Shown here in pieces: positions 11,601-24,900 of a stretch of 64,000 nucleotides of DNA. The DNA is taken from NCBI GenBank assembly GCA_027625915.1, contig JANTQA010000047.1:10168001-10232000 (forward strand), given 5' to 3'. The position numbers were made by a program, and so were the translations under genes. The DNA is from Anaeramoeba flamelloides (taxonomy: Eukaryota; Metamonada; Anaeramoebidae). Within the stretch, counting starts at the first letter, position 1. Each line of letters starts with the position of its first letter. The notes under the pieces were generated by a model, which had not been told where the DNA came from, searched no databases, and saw only the letters and a list, made by a program, of their open reading frames with translations.

Positions 11601-14600
11601 GGCAAATCTTTATTCCCAAAAGTTTCGTTATCAATTCGAGCCTTTCATAAACTATGGATCAAATATAATAAGGATGGTAAAAATAAAGAAAAGTATTCCA
11701 AAAATGAAAATGAAAATGAAAATCAAATGTTAAGAGATATTAAAAAGAAAAATGAACTCGAAAAATATTTTAAAAGCTTTGAAAATTTATTAAAAAAATC
11801 AGTAAAAATCACTGATCAACAAATTGGCAATATAACTTGGTATTCGCAAAATAAGTTACATCAAGAGATGCTAACTCGGGAGAAGCCGGAATATTTACGA
11901 TTTTTTTATTTCCTCAGTAAAATCATCCCAATTATTTTGCCATATCCAGAACAAATCATTTCAATTTTTGTAAAATACACTTTACACCAACAGCAGGATA
12001 TTGCATTGCATTCGTTTAACGCATTAAAAAGAATTGTTCAAAACCAACCAACCTTAAGAGCCATTATTATTCATGAATTTTCCAAATTTATTAGCCAAAT
12101 ACCTTTCCATTTTTTCAAATTAATAGAATTCTCTTTAAACCAATTAAATCAACTCTTGCAAATATGGTATAACGATTTAATTACCGAAGATGGGTTCTAC
12201 GATATTAGATTATTAGATCTCTGTGGAAACGACGATAATTTTGATTTAATTGTAAATTTTGATATTGAAAAGGTTGAAAGTATTTGTTTATTAATGTTGG
12301 TGTATTTGGAAAAAGATGTAAAAATTCTTGCTTTTAAAAATTTAGAATTAATAAATAAAATAAATAAATTATTAATAAAACAATTAAAAGAGTTTGATTA
12401 TGAATTCGGCAATGAAGAAGAAGAAGAAGAAGAAGTAGAAGGCAATGACGAAGGAGACAGTAAAAAGATATTATTTCAACAAACTAGAGTAATTGAAATC
12501 TTTATTAAAAAAGCACCATTATTATTTTCAAAGAAAAACGAATATAAATGGGTACAGGGGAATGTAGTTTTCTCAATCGACTCTTTATTTCTTCAATATA
12601 AAAATTTGAAAAAAATCGAAAATAATAATATATTAACAGATAAGGGGAATACTAATAAAAAAAGGAAAGGAAAAATGGAAGGAAAGAAAAAGAGAAAAAT
12701 TGAAGAACAACAAGAAGAACAAGGAAAATTTAAAGAAAAAGAAAACGAAAAAGAAAAAGAAAAAGAGGATGAACAATTATTAGAAAAATACAAAGAATTA
12801 ATTCAATATGAAGATTCTGCAAATGAATATAAATTTATTAATATATTTACGGAAATTATTAAAGAAATATCAATCGAAATTCCAAATATTATTAAAAATA
12901 TTTTCCCAATTTTAAAAAAACATTTAAAGGAATTAAATGATTTTATTTTAAAAAAATCACCAGACAAAAGAACAATCAACTTATTGAAAAAAAATACTTC
13001 ATATAACTTACAAGATGAAGTGCAAAGATGGAAAAATTATTCCATGGTTTCGTCATCGTGTTGCGATCCAGAAATAATTGAAGAAAATGACATCAGGTTT
13101 CTATTATTACAAATACAAAGATTTTATAAAAGTTCAATCACAATCCAAAATAATGCAGCAATTTTATCTTTATCTAAAATTAATTCCAAATCTTTTAATT
13201 ATTTAAATAAATTTTTAAAAGATATTAGTAAAAAAATTTTTAATAAAAATAATAAAAAAAAAGCTTTCAAAAAGGCAAACAACCGATTAAATTCAATAAC
13301 CACTGTTTATAGATTGTTTTTAGATCAATTATCTATTACGGATTTTTTAAAAAGTCAATTTATTCAAAATGAAATTTATCAATATATTCAAAATACAATA
13401 AATTATTTTTTATTACCAAGTTTTGATAAAAAATTAATTAATTTAACTTTAAGATATAATTTATTTTTATTATTTAGAAGATTTTTTGATACTTAATAAC
13501 GTTAATAATAGCTGTAATAATAATAATAATAATAAAAATAAAAATAATGATTATGATAAAGATCAAGATAAAGGAAGAGAGAGAAAAAAAAATGATAATA
13601 AAAATAGCAAAAAAAAACAAAAAAAGAGAAGAGAGAAAGAGAATGAGAAAGAAAAAACAAAAATATTAAATTTCCAAGATCGAAATCAATATTTTTTAAA
13701 ATTAAGAATTTGGACAGGAATTCAAAAAGAGGGACAAGGTAAATTTAATTTGGAACAAACCATTTTTAAACAATATATTAATACAAAATTTAAAAAAGAA
13801 GAACAAAAAAACTCAATTTTGGAAGTTTTCATTAATGAATCGAAATCTATTCAATTTATCTGTTTACAAACAATGAGCGAATTATTAAAAGGAGAAATAT
13901 TTGAAACCGATATCTTAAAGAACGATAAATCAATAATATTAAGTTGGATTTATGAATTATTAAAATCTGATGAAGAGAATCATAGTAAAGTTGCCAAAGT
14001 TGCAATTCAAAATCTATTCCAAAACAACGAAAAGGAATTATTGTCGTATTATTTAAAAAAGTCATACTCAGCGAACGGCAACTGGGCAAAAGGATTTGTA
14101 TTATCCATTTGCAAGGCATTGTATGATAAAAAAATTACATTACCAAATGACGAACTAATTAATTTTTTGATTTATAATATAGGATCGATCAGTAAAACAA
14201 TTCGAATTGAAATCGTCAAATTATGGAACCTGTATAAAACAGAAATTTTAACAGAGGAACAGATTAAAACCTTGCCAGTAATTACCTCTGACCAGGCAGA
14301 AATACCGGATAGGATTTATGAGCAAAGAAGACATTTGAGTAATTTGGTATCACATAGGAGAAAGGATTTGGCGTTTAAAGTGATTCTTGAGGCCACAAAG
14401 AGATATACCGATTTGCAAAATGAAATCAATAACAATAATGATTTTAAAAGTGATATTGCCATACATTATCGAAAGGATTGCATTTTAGAATATTTGATAC
14501 ATTGGATTAAGGAATTCGAATATATACATGGCAATTCCCAATCTAAAAAGCAATTCCATCAAATTTTTGCTACATTGTTGAAAATAACAATGAAGGATAG

Positions 14601-14902
14601 GCCATTAAATTCAAGTTTATTGGATGGCATTTGGACAGCTTTGTCGATTAAAAGTAAAAACATCACTGGAATTGTACAATCGTTATTTTCTTGTGCAATT
14701 GGCAATTTTCAAATTGAATATTTATTAACTTCAAAGCAAATTGTTCATCATTTTAATAAATTGTCAAAAGAAAAGATCCTAAAAATTGTATTAAAAAATA
14801 ATTTGTTACAATTTTTTAAATTTAAGAATCAACAAAAAGGTAATAACGACAATTCTAGTAACAAAAAGACACATGTTGAAAAAGGCCAAGAAAATGAAAA
14901 CA

Positions 14903-14936
<34 letters not shown>

Positions 14937-17900
14937 TGAAAACGAAAAGGAAAATGAAAAGGAAAAAGGCAAACAAAAAATTGAAAAAGATAATTCGATG
15001 GACAAAATTGCTAGATTAGATTTTGTCATTGTATTACTAAGTGAAATAATCACTCAAATCTCTGAATCATTAATTTTCTTAAAATTGCCATTACTATTAC
15101 AAATAATTATTTTGGGATTTGATCATAAACAAGAATTTATTAAAAGACATGCCCGATTATTATTATCTAATTTAATTTTACGTATTGTAATGAATAAAAA
15201 GGAAATTGAAAATCAATTAGCAAACGAACTCAGTAAAACAATTCTAGAGAAGATCACAGATAAAAATTTTCAATTTTGGGAAAACGAAACAATATCTATA
15301 AACAATATAAATATTGAGTCCGAAATTAAATTACAACAGTTTTTGACTGATATATTAAAATTATTTTCACTTTTCGATCCAAAGCTCAAGGCAAATTGGT
15401 TTAAGGAATCTTTAACGTGGATTAGATCCAAATCTAATAAAGATATTTATGAAAATAAAAAACACTTATTTATAATTTCAAGAAGTCATCAAATTTATAG
15501 ATGTGTAATAGATGCACCTACTGAAATTCATATTCGGGAATTAATTAATAATTTCCAGTTTATTGTAAATATTATTAATAAAAAAAAAACAGAGTATTCT
15601 TGGATCATTTATGAAAATTTAAAAACATTAAAATTATTAATCATGAAAATGCAATCGCCACTAAAAACTGTTCCTGAAATCTTTTGGACATTGATTTCAT
15701 TATTAACTACCAAAAATGAATATATAATAAAATTGATTTTAGAAATCTTTAATATCATAGTTGATCAAGATTTTATTGTGGACAAAAATGAATCTGAAAA
15801 TAATTCTAATTCTGATTCTGTGTCAATTTATGATTTATTGATAGATTCTAAACCAAAAGATATTAAAAAAATAATTAAATTCGAAGGATTACAACCTTTA
15901 ATTTTTAATGGATTTAAATTTGAAAGCACCTTTGAAATTACAATAATATTATTAAGTAAAATACTTAAATTACCTTCCAATCAAATAATACAAAAGGGGA
16001 ATATTAAATTTGTTCAAAACGTTGCATCCCTTTTGCCCTTTTTAATTGAAATTTATCCTAAAAAAAAATATATCTTTTCAAATATTGATAATGATAAGAC
16101 TAATAAAAAGAAGAATGATATGGAAGATGAAGAAGAAGAAGGGGATGATGATGATGATGAAACGAAATTAAAAAAAATAAAAAAAAGAGAACAAGAATTA
16201 ATTCATTTAAACAGAATTAATGAAATTATTATGAATTCAATTATATTAAATTCAGAAAAAAACGAATTCAATGATCTGGCAGATATAATAAAAAATTTTA
16301 AAAATGGACAATATAAAAGTTCACCCGTTGATTTTATTAAAGCAATTAAAAAACCACTTTCTGCTATATTAACACCAAATTTCAAAATTAAATTATTTGA
16401 ATTCCTCTTGGAAATGATTGGGCTGTGTACCAAAAAATACAGAATCAATTATTTTTTGTTTTTTGAAATCTTTTTTTCAGACTTTACTTTAACTAAAAAA
16501 AATATTTCTCAAATGAATAAAAAAATTTTTTCAAATCTAATCAAAAATCTTGGAAATGAATTTACAGGAAAAATGACAAAAATAATTAACAAAATCATAA
16601 ATAATTCCAAAATTAAATTTAATAAGGATTTAAAAATTGAATACGAAACTGCCTATTCTCAAAGATCTATTAACATTTTATTATATGAAGATAATTCCAT
16701 CACACCCTTTTATAAAGGGCTAAATAGATTTCCGGTTTTGATTAATGAAAATGAAATCTTAAAAATTCGTGAAAAATATAAAGAACAATTGATGAAAGAA
16801 AAAGAGGAATCCAAATTAAAGGAAAAGGAAAAAAAGGACAAGGAAAAGGAAAAGAAAAATACAAAAGAAAGGAAACGGAAAAGGGAAAGAGAAAAGGAAC
16901 AAGAATTGAAGTTGAAAAAAAAGAATTTAAAACTAAAAAACAAGCCAAGAACTACAAAGAATGAATCCCAAATGTTCCTCGAAGAAATTTATAATTTAGT
17001 TTCAACTGATGACGAAGAAAATTCAAATAATGATTATTCACATAATTCGGAATTATATTCAAATGATGAAAACAGGTATTCTGGCCAAGAAAGTATGTCA
17101 GAGGGCAATTATAGCAACGAAGGTAGTGATTTTTTTCCCGAATTTGATGAAACTGAAAATGATATTTCCAAATTGATTGGTAATTATGCTGGAGATACTT
17201 TAAGAATTAAAAAAAGTGTGACAGCAACACCAATGAAAAATTTGGCAGCCTTTTTGAATATAATAATGTCAGATGAAGACATTCAAGATAAAAGCTTGGC
17301 TAATATTACTTCGGATGGTAATAGTGATGAAGAAAATTCTGAAAATATGAATAGTAACTTTGAAAAGAAATTAAAAAAAAACATTCAAGAACACAATAAT
17401 AGAAATGAAAAAGATACAACAAAAGACTATAAAGAAACATCAAAACAAGAGGATGTATTAAAAAAGGGAAAAGATGATAATAACAGCGGATTAATAGAAT
17501 TGGGTGAATTGGATGATGAATTGGGGAATGGGTTAAAAAAAGGAGAAAAAATACAAAAGGAAAAGAAAAAGGAAAAAGAAAAAGAAAATGAATCAGAGAA
17601 TATAAACCAAAAAAAAGAGAAAGAAAATCAAAAAACAGAAGAAAAAGGATTGGTGGAATTAGGAGAATTGGATGAATTTGAAGAGAAATTAGAAAAACAA
17701 AACAACAAAGAAAATTCAGATAATGAGAATAATGATACTGATAAGGATAAGAATAAGTATAATGATAATACTAATGACGATTATGACGATGATGACGATG
17801 ATCTTGATTTTGAAGAGGATATTTTGGAATTAGAAAAAATTTTAACAATTAAAGAAACCCAATTAAAAGGACAAAACCCTGAACAGAGTATTGAAGAAAT

Positions 17901-18564
17901 AATAATCAATAAAGAAAAAAAAACAAAAATAAAGGAAGATATAAAAGAAAGGAACAAACAATTTGTTGAAGAATCCAAAAATAAAAAATTTGATGAGCCA
18001 GTAAAATTATTAACAATTATCAACATTGCTACAAAACTAATTCAATCAAAAGTTGGGCAATATTATTTTATTGAAGATTGTTTACGTAATTTGTTTGAGA
18101 ATATTTTAAAAAAGGATTACCCAAATAAATCCATTTTTTCTGATAAATTATTAAATCAATTCAAATATAATATGTTATATAAAGTGGATGGAGACAAATA
18201 TTATACTAAATTAAACAATAGATTAATAAAAATAAAAACGAAAAAATTACATAGATTGCAAAGGTTTTTAGGTAATAGAACACAATTAATTCAAAAAATT
18301 ATGAATTCTGATTTGCAATATATCCAATCATTAAACAAATTGGAAGAAATTATCCAAAATATACAAAAAAATGGGTTTCAAAAAAATGTTCATAATCATT
18401 TGATTCAAAATTTTATTAAATTTCAATTCGATTTATTACAATTATTTCAACAATTCTTAGAATTAAGGAAATTAGGGAGAATAATCGTTGCCGGTAACAC
18501 AGATATTATTAATGAATATATTGAAAAAACAAATATATTAATAAAAAAAAATCAAAATATTTAA
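5640..18564 (+). CDS. FRY: Furry/Tao3/Mor2 family cell-morphogenesis scaffold protein
   Basis: Furry proteins are very large HEAT-like repeat scaffolds that bind and activate NDR/LATS kinases with Mob proteins and control polarised growth. I recognise the family by the N-terminal LLKWRNHK segment (exon 1), FYGLNLMVSCLCCLDQNNF (near 11230), a repeat block around 11890-12170, the WKNYSMVSSSCC motif (13030), LSNLVSHRRKDLAFKVILEA (14338), ILEYLIHWIKEFE (14485) and LDGIWTALSIKSKNI (14618), in the order of the family's N-terminal and middle regions. Exon 1 is 5640-5929. Exon 2 starts at 10553 after GTATAG, phase-matched (CA|T). The coding frame changes between 13420 and 13493, either through a 58-nt intron (13420-13477) or a one-base slip at 13494 (see separate entry). 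The last frame runs to TAA at 18562-18564. The protein is about 2,750 residues, a normal Furry length, with a K/E/D/N-rich disordered insert encoded by 16080-17940. It converges on the RGS-DUF547 gene. Confidence 0.88.
6715..7212 (+). mobile_element. Family A MITE (498 bp, TA-flanked), copy 1
   Basis: Long terminal inverted repeats of about 100 bp: the left arm has AAAAAAATACCTGG and GACAAGATTTTTAATTGTGA, and the right arm holds their reverse complements. TA is present at 6713-6714 and 7213-7214. A second copy of exactly the same length lies inverted at 41441-41938. There is no transposase. TA target and TIRs suggest a non-autonomous Tc1/mariner-like element. Confidence 0.75.
7231..7458. repeat. 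Family C MITE-like inverted repeat, copy 3 (longer form)
   Basis: The left end CTGGTATTTGAAATTTAAGG follows a TA (7229-7230). The right end reads ..TTATTCAAATACAAG. The arms are imperfect, and the interior differs from the shorter copies. It sits 18 bp after family A copy 1. Confidence 0.45.
7494..7668. mobile_element. Family C MITE, best-preserved copy (175 bp, TA-flanked)
   Basis: Begins CTGGTTTTTTAAATTCTAAA after TA (7492-7493) and ends AGAATTCAAATACCAG before TA (7669-7670). The arms include AAATTCTAAATGGGG against CCCATTTAGAATT. No open reading frame. This copy sets the likely true ends of family C. Confidence 0.6.
7922..8321 (+). mobile_element. Family E MITE, copy 1 (about 400 bp)
   Basis: Inverted arms of about 70-90 bp: GTTTTTAATTGGGAAAATTA at the left against the reverse complement of a right arm with TTCCCAATTAAAAACAG, extending through a TAAGATCAATTA-like block. 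TA lies at 7920-7921 and 8322-8323. The centre, with TTGATTGATCAATTATTAAA, recurs at about 21490 (same strand) and 41140 (opposite strand). Confidence 0.6.
8498..8645 (+). repeat. Dispersed repeat F, copy 1
   Basis: The blocks GAAGAAATTGATTCAAATA and AAACTTTTAAAAGTAATTTC then ATAGCGTGG.AAATTAAAA recur in the same order and spacing on the opposite strand at about 41975-42142. Ends are unclear and no target duplication was seen. Confidence 0.55.
13420..13493 (+). other. Coding-frame junction inside Furry (short intron or one-base frameshift)
   Basis: The upstream frame runs to a TAA at 13494-13496, and the downstream frame is open from 13447. Option 1 is a 58-nt intron 13420-13477, with donor A|GTTTTGAT and acceptor TTATTTTTATTATTTAG; it is phase-correct (A|AA) and restores one reading frame. 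Option 2 is a single extra base near ACT-TAA. It would keep the residues INLTLRYNLFLLFRRFFDT, which resemble a conserved hydrophobic segment of Furry proteins. I cannot decide between them. The junction lies at the edge of an N/K-rich linker, where length changes are tolerated. Confidence 0.5.
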
Positions 18565-19327
18565 ATCAATTCATATCGATATAAACTAAATTCCAAAAAT
18601 TTTCGACACAGTTTAAACAATTGAAAGAATAACAATACCACATTTTACATTCTATTTGGAAATAATTTTGATTTTACGAACCATTTTATTTTTTGTCTCT
18701 TTTGTTTTGTTTTCATTTACTTTTTTTCAAGTTACCTCATCTGTTTCGTTAGATCTGTAATTTTTTTTGATGGTTGATAAAAGGTTAGTGTTGAGTTTGT
18801 TAAATAGAAAAATCCACATACAATTGGTCAATAGTATCTTATCATTTGATCGATCAACAATCGCAGGTGAAATTTCAACAAATTTACCAATATATTTTTT
18901 GTTAAGCTCGTTTCATTATTTTGGACATATTTATTTTATTTTTTCGTTTTATATTTTTTTCATATATTTGGATTAAAATGATTACTATAAAAAGCATTCA
19001 TATGTGATAACTTAAATGTGGTTTAATATTACGGTTGGAAAAATATAATAAATTGGGTTTTTTTTTTTTTTTCCTATTTTGGATTTTGGGTGTGTTAAAA
19101 TTTTTGGGAGGGAGTTTATATATATATACCTTTAATACATTTGGAGTATGAATGAAAAAAATTATTTTTTTTTAGTTATTTTTATTAATTAACTACCAAA
19201 ATATAAAGAATATGAAACATCAAAATAAATTTTAACACAAATAAATACAAAATTCAAACCAGGAAATAAATCAAACAAATTTCGATAAGAGAAATTTAAC
19301 AGAATTATCTTTATCTAACACTGTTTT

Positions 19328-19521
19328 CAAAAATTGTGACTCACCTGAAATAATAAATTGAAAAAAAAAAATTATCCTTTGATTATTCAAGAACAATTAA
19401 TAACTAAATCTGATTCGTAATACACTTTTAAATGATTCTAAATATATTAAAAGCTTGTTATTTTAAAAATTAAAAAAAAAAAAAAACCAAAAACCAATAA
19501 AAAAATGAGTCACAATTTTTG
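19328..19521. repeat. Short inverted repeat (about 195 bp)
   Basis: CAAAAATTGTGACTCA at 19328 is mirrored exactly by TGAGTCACAATTTTTG at 19506-19521. The interior is A/T-rich with no further clear pairing. It may be a decayed MITE of a family not otherwise seen here. Confidence 0.45.
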
Positions 19522-19999
19522 AAATAAGCCTTATGCATTTGTTATTACTGAACTTTCACTGAAAAAGGGTTAACAACAAGATTTTTTGATAATAATTAAA
19601 TTCATTTTCAAATACATTAGATCGTCTCAATTTTCAAAGTGATTATTCGACTTTTCCAAGATCTTTTTTTTTTTTCTAACTAACCTTTTGCAAAAAGAAA
19701 AAGAATAAAAAACACAGAAAAATAGTAAAAAAAAAAAGAAAAAGAAAAATTTGAAAAAGCAAAACTAAAAATTTGCAAAATTAGAAAAAATTATTCTGAT
19801 CCAAAAATTTGAAAATATTTTTTTTGGCAGAATACTGAAATAAACCCTCAAAAAAACTCCCATTAACATTATAAAGTAAGTCAAAATTTTTGAAATCTAT
19901 TTTATTTTTTTTATAAATTGTTTTGCTTAGTATTACTATTATTTTTATTTATTGTAATTTTTGTGTGGTATTTTTAATTCCTCTTATTTACAGTAATCT

Positions 20000-20391
20000 T
20001 TTTTTGAGTTTTCTTTTTATGTAGAAAACCGATAGATTTTTATAAAAAAAACAGAATACCACAAGAAAATCATAGTTAAGTTTTCCAGAATTTATAAGAA
20101 ATGAAAAGAAAATTTGATAAATTTTCATTTTATCTCTTAAATTAAAAACAAATGCCGTAGTTTTTCGTTAAGTTTTCCAAAATTTAAAAGAATTGTGTAA
20201 AATCAAAGATTTTTCTCTATTTTTTTTTTGAATTCCGGAAAACTGTCTTTAGGTTTTTTTTACTTTGATAAATTATAAGAAAATTTCTGTAGACTTTGGA
20301 AATTAAAAAAACACATAGTTAGTTTTTCTTGAGATTTTCTGTTTATTTAGAAAAGAAAAGAAAAGAAAAAACGATAGGCACTTGACAACAC
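20000..20391. repeat. Family D hairpin-rich repeat, cluster 1
   Basis: Contains GTTAAGTTTTCCAGAATTTA and GAATTCCGGAAAACTG as opposing arms. Other shared blocks are TTTTCTTGAGATTTTCTGTT and a terminal GATAGGCACTTGACAACACT that corresponds to the GGCACTTGACGGACACTT end blocks at 37482-38002. Confidence 0.5.
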
Positions 20392-21479
20392 TTCAATTTA
20401 CTTTCCTCATTCCTAAACTTGTATTTAAAAATATATTTAAAAATTAAAATACAATTTTAGTGTCTAATGGGGATAATAAAAATATTGAATCTTTTTCGGT
20501 AATATCAAAAATATTATATATATTTTTTTTGATTTAGAGATCGATATTTTATGAATATTTTCATCAGCTGGGTAATTGCAGAAATTAAAAGCCCTTAATA
20601 TTATTTCCAGTACCTAAAAAAAGGTCTGATGAAATCTGTTGAAATTATTTTATTAAATATTTATCAATCAAATTACAAGATAAATTAAACAAATGGATTG
20701 TTGGGATTCTATCAAAGAGATTAATCTCTTCCTATAATAAGTATAACATTCAAGTGTGTTGTTATTGAAGGTTAATAGTTCATTGCCATATAGTTAATTA
20801 TCTATCAAAATTCTATTAGTGGTTATTTGATTAAATGAAAACAAAGTAACATTCCTATTTTTTACAAAAAGAAAAAATAAATAAAAGGTATTTATAAACT
20901 TAAAGGAGGTATGTTAAAATAAAATTTTCATACAATTAAAAAGAAAATTTTTTTGCCGTTAACTGATTGATATAAGAAAAATGACAAACGAGTAAGTTAA
21001 AAATACCCTTAGAATATTTTTTTAAAACATATAAAATTCGGCTCTGCCAACAATAAAAAATTCAGTTTTTTTTTAAATTAATTAAACAACTTGAGGATTT
21101 TTCCAAATAACTAAAATAATAATATTCAGATTGGGGTTGATAATTATAAAAGAAATACAGAAACAAACTATAAATTTATCAATAAAAATAGAATTTTATT
21201 ATTGTATCTGAATTAAAATAATTGAAGGTCACCTTCAAAAATTTTTAGTTTGAAAAGAAAATCAAAATCATTTACAGATTTTTTATGGCAAGGATATTTA
21301 TTTGAAAATTAATTAAATGAAATTATTTTTCTAAATATTATTTTGGTTTTTCAAACATATTCGCAATTGATAACCTTATAAAAATGAAACGCAAGATTGT
21401 ATAATAAAAGAAAAAAATAAACTATTAACGACAAAATTTAGGAGTAAAAACAATAGCAAGTTTTTCGAATAGTATTATA

Positions 21480-21740
21480 TACGAGTGTGTTTATTCTTTG
21501 ATTGATCAATTATTAAAAACTTTTTTGAAGAATGTATTTTTTTTTTAAGATCCCCTAAAAATTTCTTGTCAGCTTTGGGATAACAAGAAGATTCATTTTC
21601 GTATATTTTGAATAGGTTGAAAATAATATAAAGAACATTTCTTCGAAGTCCAATTTAGTTCTTCTTTCAATGAACTCCACTTTCCATTGTTATGTTAGAT
21701 TAATATTTCCAGTTAATTTTTAGTTGAACTTTTATCCATA
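21480..21740 (+). repeat. Family E remnant
   Basis: TTCTTTGATTGATCAATTAT and GAAAATAATATAA..GAA.TTCTTCGAAGT match the centre and right half of family E copy 1 (from about 8085). The terminal arms are too decayed to place. Confidence 0.45.
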
Positions 21741-21966
21741 AATGTTAAATTTCACCAATAGAGTAAAACAATACAATTGTACATAACAAAAGATATTTTT
21801 TAAAAGATGAACTATTTCAAAAAAAAAAAAAAAAAAAAAAGATCAGCAAAATGGTAGATATATTGTACAAATAATAAATATAAAATCAAAAAAAATATAA
21901 TTAAATAAAGGAAAAACATTTTCAATGCATTTTGAAATTTAATTTATTAACAAGATTAAAGAAAAA

Positions 21967-24900
21967 TTATTTCATTTTTAAAGATAGATTTTTTTCAAAA
22001 TCTAAAAAAAAACAAGGTTTTAAATAAGAAGTTTGAGAAAATTTGATTGTATAAAATTGGAATTTTTTAAAATCCAATGGCGAACTAGAATTATTTGAAA
22101 TCCATTCAATTATTTTTTCATTCCCACCAAAATCCTTATCAAAGTGTGCAAAAATATGAGGAATACTTAAGATATTTTTTTTTATTGTAATTGAAGAACT
22201 AATTATTAGTGGTATTTTGTTCTTAAATATATTATCAATTGAATTTGGAGTAAAAATCTCCAAATTATTCACAAATGAAAAATTAATTAAACAGAAGTGT
22301 ATCTTTGGATCAATTTTCTCTAAGCAAAATTGGTTTCGGGTGTCTTCTTTATTAAAATAAGGATGTGTACTTTAGATGGAATTGTTTGCTCGCAAAATTC
22401 CATTGTAAATGTCTTTTAAAGAAAATTCATATCCAGAAATTAAATAAATTGAATTTTTCATAAATTTTGTCATTTTAGATTTATCATTCGGAATTCCATT
22501 AATTATTAAAGAGTGTAAAAATAAAGAATTATATATGTTTAAAAAAAAGCATAATTTCCCCTTCTCATCCAATGTGTCTAAACAAATGTTGTTATTTAAT
22601 TGCTTTGTTAAGTTAACCAATCTTTGAAATGGGATTGTGTTTCCTATTCTTTTTAGATTGATTTTTTGTGATGAAGAATAATATACATATAATAAATCAT
22701 ATAGCCCGGTAAGAATTTCTTCCACAATTTGGAGTGGATGGTTATTCATGGTATTAAATACATTTCCTTGATTTAAATATTGTTTGTTAGTTTTTTTTTT
22801 TTTATGCACTAACTGGCTTTTTTTATTAGAATTCAAATAAAAGTAATGTTCGCTATCCAACCTTTTTATTAATTTTGTATATAAAAAGGAATATGTGAAC
22901 TGTTTAAAAGAATTTAAATTCATATGTGTAAAAACTACTTGTTGGGCTATATCGAACATATTAATATCATATTTTTTTAAATCAATGTTGTCAATGATCT
23001 TTTTCCTTGTTTGCGAAATTATATTGATTTCAAAGGCAGAATCTGGTTTAATAAATGTGTTAAAAATCTTCTTTGCTTGATTTTTTAGTTGCTATTAAAA
23101 TTGTAATTCAGATAAAAAATATTGAAAAAAAAAAAAAAACGTGATATAAAATAATTTTTTCATTCAGCATTTTTAAAAAGTAAATTTTTGATGAATTATT
23201 TTTTTACTTGAATAATAAATTTTTTATTACATTTTTTATAAAATGATTTTAAAAGGGTCTTGAAAAAAAGTGTTGTCAAAAATATCTTGAAAACAGTAAA
23301 GAACATTCAATAGAGCTATTTTTTAAACTTTTCCTGGGTATGTTTTGTTAAAATAGATTTAATATTTAATGAGATATTAAATAAAATAAAACATTTTTTT
23401 TTTTTTTTTTTTGGGGGGGATAAAATTTGAATAATATAAAAGATTAAAATAAAACAACATTAATATTTTTGAAAAATTATTTCAAATGGGCTTTATTAAT
23501 TTTTTTTCTTGTTTGTTTTTTTCTTTCAAAAATCAATAAGGAGAAAAATAATCAACACTGTAGTTCTAGATTGGTTGGACAAAGTATTGAATAGGAGAAA
23601 TTGCGATGACAATTTAATTTCTTTTTATATGTAATTTCTTATCCTGGAATAAACTCCTAGCAAGTAATTAATACTATCTTGAACTGGTATCAACTGTTGT
23701 TAAGTATATTATTACATAAAATAGTTGTTTTTATGTGTTGATCCATAAATTTCCGAAATAATTAACAAAGAGGGAAACAACAGTAGCTCATTCAACACTC
23801 TGAATACAAAACAAAAAATTTAAAAAAAGTTTGTGCTTTTTTGATTATTTTTTCAATTCTTTAATTTATTTCTTGCTTTTCTTTCTCTTTCTCTTTTATT
23901 TGTCTTTGTTTTTAAAATATTTTATTTTTTTATTTTTTTATATAGAATAAAAGCTATTATCTTGGTTATAATCTTGTCTACATTAAATCTAGAATAAAAA
24001 AAACTAAATTACAATTTTAGAGTTTCTGGGGGTGCTGTAGAGTATCTCAAAGTGCCTAGCTTTTCCATAATTCAAAAGAATTGAGTAAAAATCAAAGATT
24101 TCATTTCATTTTTTTAAATTCTGGAAAACCTATCTATAAACAGAAGGTAATTTTCTTGAATAACTCCTCTTATATAGTAATTCAAAAAAAAAAAAAAAGT
24201 TTGATCTTTTTTGGAAGTTGATTAATGTTTTGGGTTTTTGAAAAATTGTCCAATAGAAACAAAAATAATTTTCATCAAAATGTTGAAAAGGGAAAAGTTT
24301 ATATTTTTTATGAAATTTTTACACACAAAACCTTTGACTATCAGATTAAAGTGTCAATTTTTCAACAACTACATTAAAAACACTAAGATCATTTTTTTTC
24401 TTTCTTTCACTGTATAATTCTTTTGGTAACACTCTATCGATTTGTTGAACTGGACTAATTAATTGGGGACTGCTTTAAATTGCATTTTAATTAAATTTAG
24501 TGCTTTATTTTTATAAAAACATTATTTAAAAATTATTAATGTTTTTTTTTTTTTGGTTTCGAAAGAGTGCCTTAATAGATGGTAATAAGGTGTTTATTAA
24601 AAATTTTGGTTGTAATTACGAAAAAAATCAAATAAAAATTAATATAAAAAGAAAAAAAAATGGAGAGAAAGAGAGAAATCAAAAAGGTTACCCTATTTGA
24701 ATAGGCATTGCGTTTGAAATTTTTCACAGCTTCAAAAAATAAAATATTTTCTTGATTTAATTGCTCTGTTAGAAATTCTTTAAAATATGAAACTGCGATG
24801 GGTATTGATAACAGCATTTCTAAAGATTCAATTTCAATTTTTTCATAATCTGATATTTCCATTGCGCTAAAAGTCGGTTTAAGTTTTTGTTTGTTTTTCT

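Larger units (their letters stand above)
18565..21966. other. Intergenic region between the convergent Furry and RGS-DUF547 genes
   Basis: About 3.4 kb of AT-rich DNA between two 3' ends. It contains a short TGTGACTCA-bounded hairpin (19328-19521), family D sequence (about 20000-20391) and a decayed family E copy (about 21480-21740). No convincing exon; an open stretch at 18767-18976 is low-complexity and hydrophobic. Confidence 0.6.

Noticed and set aside
13494-13496. Programmed +1 ribosomal frameshift at ACT-TAA in Furry
   Set aside because: A single case with no stimulatory structure recognised; a short intron or an assembly indel explains it more simply.
18767-18976. Small hydrophobic protein gene downstream of Furry
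   Set aside because: F/I/L-rich translation of T-rich DNA without a proper context; expected by chance in such composition.
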